Source: WS-9 sp036274595
GTDB taxonomy: Bacteria; Eisenbacteria; RBG-16-71-46; SZUA-252
Reading direction: 5' to 3'
Assembly (NCBI GenBank): GCA_036274595.1
Contig: DASUFL010000016.1
Span: forward strand, 22,027-86,026
Length of the DNA stretch: 64,000 nt
Of this stretch, positions 60,380 to 64,000 are shown in pieces. How positions within the stretch are numbered: position 1 is the first letter of the stretch; each line of letters opens with the position of its first letter. The notes beneath the pieces were generated by a model, which saw nothing but the letters and a program-made list of their open reading frames with translations, searched no databases and was not told the origin of the DNA. The position numbers and the translations under genes are program-made.

Positions 60380-60429
60380 CCCGGGCCGCGTGGTGCCATA
60401 ATGGCCGCTTGCCGAGATCGGAGGGTAGG

Positions 60430-61239
60430 ATGAGCTCGAGGCTCGGCTGTGTGATCGCCGCATTCATCGTCTGCATGCCTATCGGACTCGCGCGGGCACA
60501 GACGCCCGATGTCGCAAAGTCATACTTCGTCCCGGAAGCTGGGGATGTGGGAACGCCCATCGTTGGGCAGGCAGCCCTCAAATTCTTCCGCGCGTGCCCG
60601 AACAATGACGGCGGCGCGAGTCTTCCCTCGAATGCTCGCATCCGAATCGTCCTCAAGAACGCGAGCGACGCGCCCATCATGGGTCTCGCCCCCGAGAATA
60701 TCTATATCAAGCTCAACGGCGGCACGGCCGCTCAGGGGTTCTCCGGAGACGGAGCTGATTCGATCATAGCGAACAGCGTCAACAACACGGACCCTCTCTG
60801 TCCCGACCTCCGGTACATGTTCGCCGATGCCGCGACGGACGCGGACGGCGTCACCTACATCACCTTCGCGGGAGCTGCCCCGGGAGTCCCCGGGGTCACG
60901 TTCCGGGATCCCAACCGGAAGTGGGGTCACTATGATTCCGAGCTCCCGGTGTATGCGAATGGGGTCCTCCTGCAAGGAAGACTTATCGTTGCCGGAGTCA
61001 ACGGCGACTATGTCCTTCGTATCAAGAACTTCGATGTGAAGGGCGGAATGGCAAACGGCAACAACCAGGGCGAGGTCGTGTCCTCCGTCGACTACAACAC
61101 GGTGAAGGGGGGCGTGAATATGGCGGACGCGTTGAGCTACTGGCTGGACTTCGACTCGTCGGGCGATGTGGGCAATGCGGATTTCAACATGTTCACGGCT
61201 CACATGTTTCACGACTGCGGCAACCCCATGAGCCCGTAG
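60430..61239 (+). CDS. Exported protein with dockerin-like end
   Basis: 269 residues from ATG 60430 (GGAGGG 5 nt upstream). Signal peptide cut near ARA-QT. The mature part is a single beta-rich domain ('ARIRIVLKNASDAPIMGL', 'GVTFRDPNRKWGHYDSEL') and ends with 'DFDSSGDVGNADFNMF', a calcium-binding loop like those of dockerin type I. Only one such loop is clear where dockerins have two. It stands 50 nt after the FlgD-tail gene and could be exported with it. Function unknown. Confidence 0.78.
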   Translation: MSSRLGCVIAAFIVCMPIGLARAQTPDVAKSYFVPEAGDVGTPIVGQAALKFFRACPNNDGGASLPSNARIRIVLKNASDAPIMGLAPENIYIKLNGGTAAQGFSGDGADSIIANSVNNTDPLCPDLRYMFADAATDADGVTYITFAGAAPGVPGVTFRDPNRKWGHYDSELPVYANGVLLQGRLIVAGVNGDYVLRIKNFDVKGGMANGNNQGEVVSSVDYNTVKGGVNMADALSYWLDFDSSGDVGNADFNMFTAHMFHDCGNPMSP

Positions 61240-61506
61240 GGGTCCGACTCGCCCGAAAATCCTGGGCAAGGCCCATCTCATTTGAAGTGATGGAGGCACT
61301 GATCGGGGGCATCGCGGGCGGGCGTCTATCGCGCTCGCCCCGGTGCTCCGGCACCTCCGACCGAACGGCTCTGAAGGTCGATCGCGCTCGCCACTATGCC
61401 CCGCCGGTGGAGTACAATCCCCCGATCGTTTGACGGACCACCCTGCACGACCGAACCCGGCCGCGGTGGTCCCACGCCGTAACCTTTCAGCCCGGGGGGC
61501 TCAAGG

Positions 61507-62907
61507 ATGGCAAGACTCTTCATCTCGCGAGGTTTGGTACTGATCGTCGCTGCGGGCGCGATCATGCTGGGGTGCTCCAAAAAGCAGGCCAGCGACACGA
61601 AAGCGACGGCAAGCGCCGACGCCAAGTCGTGGATCGGTGATTTCGACGGAATGTTGGAGCGCAGGAACATCCGGGTGCTCGTACCCTATAGCCGCAGCCT
61701 GTTCTTTGTGGAAAACGGAAAGGAGCACGGCCTCACGGCAGACCTGGCGCACGACTTCGGGGCCTATCTCAACCAGAAGCACGCACAGGAGCTCGGCGGG
61801 CGGCCGATCACCGTCACCCTCATCCCCACGACGCGCGACAGGCTCCTCACCGGACTGACTGACGGGACGGGCGACATCGCGGGCGCCAACTTGACCGCGA
61901 CCGCTTCTCGAATGCAAATGGCGGACTTCGTCGCCCCCACGGAGCAGGCGCCCGCCGAGGAGGTGCTGGTCAGCGGGCCTGGCGCCCCAGCGGTCGCGAC
62001 ACTCGCTGGCCTCTCGGGCAAGAAAGTGAACGTACGCCAGGCCTCCAGCTATTTCGAGAGCCTGAACACGCTCAACGACAAACTGACCGGCGAAGGCAAG
62101 CCGGCGGTGCAGATCGTGACGATGCCGGACGCCCTCGAGGACGAGGACGTCCTCGACATGTTGAACGCCGGGCTCTTCGATTTCACGGTGGTGGACTCGT
62201 GGAAGGCGAAGCTCTGGTCCGAGGTCTTACCGAAGATCAAGGTGCACAACGACCTCGTGCTGCGTAGCGGCGGAACGACTGGCTGGGCGATCCGCAAGCA
62301 AAGCCCCAAGCTTCAGGCGGAGATCGAGGGTTTCTACAAGGTGGCGAGCGGCCAGGGACTCATCGAGGCCCGGCTGGCGAACTATCGGGACAACCTCCGC
62401 GATCTCTCGAAGAGCTCTTCCGGCCAGGGCTCGAGCAGCTTCGGGCAGACGCTGACGCTCTTCCGAAAGTACGGAAAGCAATATCCCTTCGATCCGCTGA
62501 TGCTGGCCGCTCAGGGCTTCAACGAGTCACAGCTCAACAGGACAACGGGGGCGGCCGCGAGCGCCACGCAAACCCCGCTTCCCACCGGTGCGACGCTCGA
62601 GAAGAATGTCCAGGCCAGCACGAAGTACATCGACCAGCTCATGGCTGGCCATTTCGCGGACGCCAAGCTCTCGCCCACCGATCGCACGCTGTTCACGTTC
62701 GCGAGTTACAAGGCGGGCCCCGACAACATCTCGCGCGTGCGCGAGGAGGCGACGAAGCGCGGGCTCGATCCGAACCAATGGTTCAACAACGTCGAGCTGA
62801 TGGCATCCCAGGAGCTCGGGATGGAGACCACGAGCTACGTCCGGGGCATCTACAAGTACGACGTCGCTTGCGATCTCCTTACCGGGACAGGCACGGTGCA
62901 GAAGTAG
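61507..62907 (+). CDS. MltF-like lipoprotein: substrate-binding domain fused to a degenerate lytic transglycosylase
   Basis: 466 residues with lipobox 'IMLGC'. Residues about 45-290 form a periplasmic substrate-binding domain ('NIRVLVPYSRSLFFVE', 'DIAGANLTATASRM', 'GWAIRKQSPKLQ'). The C-terminal part is lytic-transglycosylase-like, with the catalytic Glu in 'FNESQLN' (E340) and 'RTLFTFASYKAGPDNI'. The segment that normally reads GAxGLMQ and shapes the active site is replaced by 'GAAASATQTP' and shortened. The gene resembles E. coli MltF in plan. Cleavage of peptidoglycan is possible but uncertain. A terminator follows. Confidence 0.83.
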   Translation: MARLFISRGLVLIVAAGAIMLGCSKKQASDTKATASADAKSWIGDFDGMLERRNIRVLVPYSRSLFFVENGKEHGLTADLAHDFGAYLNQKHAQELGGRPITVTLIPTTRDRLLTGLTDGTGDIAGANLTATASRMQMADFVAPTEQAPAEEVLVSGPGAPAVATLAGLSGKKVNVRQASSYFESLNTLNDKLTGEGKPAVQIVTMPDALEDEDVLDMLNAGLFDFTVVDSWKAKLWSEVLPKIKVHNDLVLRSGGTTGWAIRKQSPKLQAEIEGFYKVASGQGLIEARLANYRDNLRDLSKSSSGQGSSSFGQTLTLFRKYGKQYPFDPLMLAAQGFNESQLNRTTGAAASATQTPLPTGATLEKNVQASTKYIDQLMAGHFADAKLSPTDRTLFTFASYKAGPDNISRVREEATKRGLDPNQWFNNVELMASQELGMETTSYVRGIYKYDVACDLLTGTGTVQK

Positions 62908-62931
62908 CTCGCTTCCGACTCATCGAGGCGC

Positions 62932-62962
62932 GAGGGGCGACGCCGAACGGCGCCGCCCCTCT
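62932..62962 (+). terminator. Rho-independent terminator
   Basis: Stem GAGGGGCG-a-CGCC / GGCG-c-CGCCCCTC with a GAAC tetraloop and one A/C mismatch, then TGCTTT, 25 nt after the MltF-like stop. Confidence 0.75.
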
Positions 62963-63119
62963 GCTTTGTAGCGGGCGCACAAATCTCGCGACAGGGACCC
63001 CCGTGTTCTGGCATCGTCCACGAACGCGCTCGGGGGGGCAGCGATAACCGCCATGGCGAATCCGAAGATCCAGTTGACCTATCTGTGGACGGATGAAGCG
63101 GTCATCCGCGGATGGGGCT

Positions 63120-63686
63120 CTAGAGCGCTCTCGCCTGAATCCTCAGAACGCCCGTGTAGGTGCCCGTGCCGAGCGTCCGCCCGGTGAGGTCGATGCGGAG
63201 ATTCAGATTGTCGATGCGGCTGCTGACCTTGTTGATGCCGGTGATGTTGGTCGAGAAGAGAGCGAGGCTCCCGCCGGCCGGGCCGACCGGGTTGGTCTGC
63301 GTGAACGCCGTGTACGACGTCGGCGTTCCGGTCGCCATCTGCCCCATGACCCACGAGCTCGGAATGTTGCCGCCCGTGCCGTCCGTCAGTGCCTGGGCTG
63401 GGACATTGAAGTACGCATAGAGCCTGACGGCGCCGATCTGCCCCGGATTCAAATTCCAAGCCGTGCGGATGATCGTCGGGACGTCGCCATTCGTGGCCGC
63501 GTTCGGGGCGAGGGCGAAGTTCACCGAGGAGCCGCCCGTCACGGTCACTGACAGGGCGTGGTTCAGCGTTGCGGTCAGGTTCACGTTCCCGGTGCCCGAG
63601 AGAACCTGCGCCGAAGCCATCGCGGAAAGCGCTGCCGAGGCAACCAGCACAAGGACGCCGCCCAGCAAACGCTCATGGATCCGCAC
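63120..63686 (-). CDS. Exported beta-rich protein, unknown function
   Basis: 188 residues from GTG 63686, with GGGGG 6 nt upstream; longer frames start in Pro/Arg-rich sequence. Signal peptide cut near ASA-QV. The mature part is Thr/Ser/Asn-rich with beta strands ('LSVTVTGGSSVNFALAP', 'VRLYAYFNVPAQALTDGTG') ending 'TYTGVLRIQARAL', in the style of WxL/spore-coat-U or pilin-like extracellular domains. No Cys. It precedes the right-edge FlgD-tail gene on the same strand but about 140 bp separate them. Confidence 0.65.
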   Translation of the reverse strand: MRIHERLLGGVLVLVASAALSAMASAQVLSGTGNVNLTATLNHALSVTVTGGSSVNFALAPNAATNGDVPTIIRTAWNLNPGQIGAVRLYAYFNVPAQALTDGTGGNIPSSWVMGQMATGTPTSYTAFTQTNPVGPAGGSLALFSTNITGINKVSSRIDNLNLRIDLTGRTLGTGTYTGVLRIQARAL

Positions 63687-63826
63687 GCTTGTCCCCCGTC
63701 GAGGTGGCGGAGCACGCGGCCGCCCCTCAGGGACCGCGGATAATGGAGAGTGATCGGCCTCTCGGATCATCATCTTTAACGCCGATCACGTACCCGGGCC
63801 CGGCGGAATGGGCGAGCAGTTGCCCG

Positions 63827-64000
63827 CTACTTGAGCACCGTCACCCGTTGCACCTCCTCACCCTGCTGGGCCTGAATCTTCACGAAGTAGATCCCAGAGG
63901 CCACGCCGCCGCCGTTGGTGCGGGATCCATCCCAGGGGACCACGTGGTCGCCGGCGGGACGGCTCTCGTCCAGGATCGTCTTCACGAGCCGCCCCCGCAC
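63827..64000 (-). CDS. C-terminal fragment of a secreted FlgD-tail protein (cut by right edge)
   Basis: The last 57 codons and a TAG stop of a gene whose start lies beyond the window. The residues read 'RLVKTILDE', 'VVPWDGSRTNGGGVASGIYF' and end 'RVTVLK', the same tail pattern as at 21900 and 60379. The rest of the protein cannot be judged. Confidence 0.85.
   Translation of the reverse strand: MRGRLVKTILDESRPAGDHVVPWDGSRTNGGGVASGIYFVKIQAQQGEEVQRVTVLK

Noticed and set aside
1..64000. tRNA, rRNA, CRISPR array, transposase or phage genes
   Set aside because: Looked for cloverleaf ends, regularly spaced repeats, DDE or integrase motifs and found none.

Overview
The window is about 64 kb of GC-rich bacterial DNA holding roughly 52 genes, mostly with clear Shine-Dalgarno sites and short spacers. 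I see no rRNA, tRNA, CRISPR array, insertion sequence or prophage. Several features point to an FCB-group soil or sediment lineage of the Candidatus Eisenbacteria kind: secreted proteins ending in a FlgD-like tail (a 'DGRxxxGxxxxSGVYF' type ending, four copies, two of them cut by the window edges), large Ser/Thr kinases fused to TolB-like and TPR regions, and many outer-membrane barrels. This placement is inference from gene style, not from a marker gene.

Layout. 1-9.4 kb: a secreted lysyl-oxidase-like protein (cut at the left edge), a small membrane protein, a kinase-TolB-TPR protein, an outer-membrane barrel, DNA polymerase IV, a PAP2 phosphatase and a protein built of back-to-back 22-residue repeats. 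9.4-19.5 kb: a GT-C-like membrane protein, an exported tyrosine/dual-specificity phosphatase converging on a second kinase, a Trp/Tyr-rich lipoprotein, a haloperoxidase-like hydrolase, a small barrel, a cold-shock protein, and a fatty-acid-hydroxylase gene overlapping a small charged-protein gene. 19.8-30.2 kb: a seven-repeat propeller/PKD/FlgD-tail exported protein, a glycine-zipper stress protein, a three-gene 2-oxoacid:ferredoxin oxidoreductase operon with its own FAD/NAD(P)H/4Fe-4S module, a VOC protein, a DUF4332 protein and a DMT permease. 30.2-38.8 kb: an exported protein with two tandem copies of one domain, an acyltransferase-like gene, an alpha/beta hydrolase, a tightly overlapping receiver / KaiC-like ATPase / GAF histidine kinase operon, an exported protein and a PPK2 polyphosphate kinase. 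38.9-50.7 kb: a third kinase-TolB-TPR protein, a Vps62-like/barrel lipoprotein, an operon of DUF4332, B12-binding radical SAM and small charged protein (second copies of two families seen earlier), a LOG/RNB ribonuclease pair, a DinB-fold protein and a chalcone-isomerase-like protein. 50.7-64 kb: an AsmA-like/GT51 fusion, a lower-GC exported protein, kynureninase with a GlxA-type regulator, a methyltransferase, a CBS protein, a CPBP protease, exported FlgD-tail and dockerin-like proteins, an MltF-like lipoprotein and a right-edge FlgD-tail fragment.

The most interesting candidate systems are: the receiver-KaiC-histidine kinase operon, whose receiver has Glu in place of the phospho-accepting Asp; the lysyl-oxidase-like exported enzyme keeping the copper histidines and both cofactor residues; the uninterrupted 22-residue repeat protein; and the DUF4332/B12-radical SAM/small-protein operon. 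Cell-envelope work (barrels, lipoproteins, transglycosylases, exported adhesion-like proteins) and Ser/Thr plus two-component signalling dominate the window.
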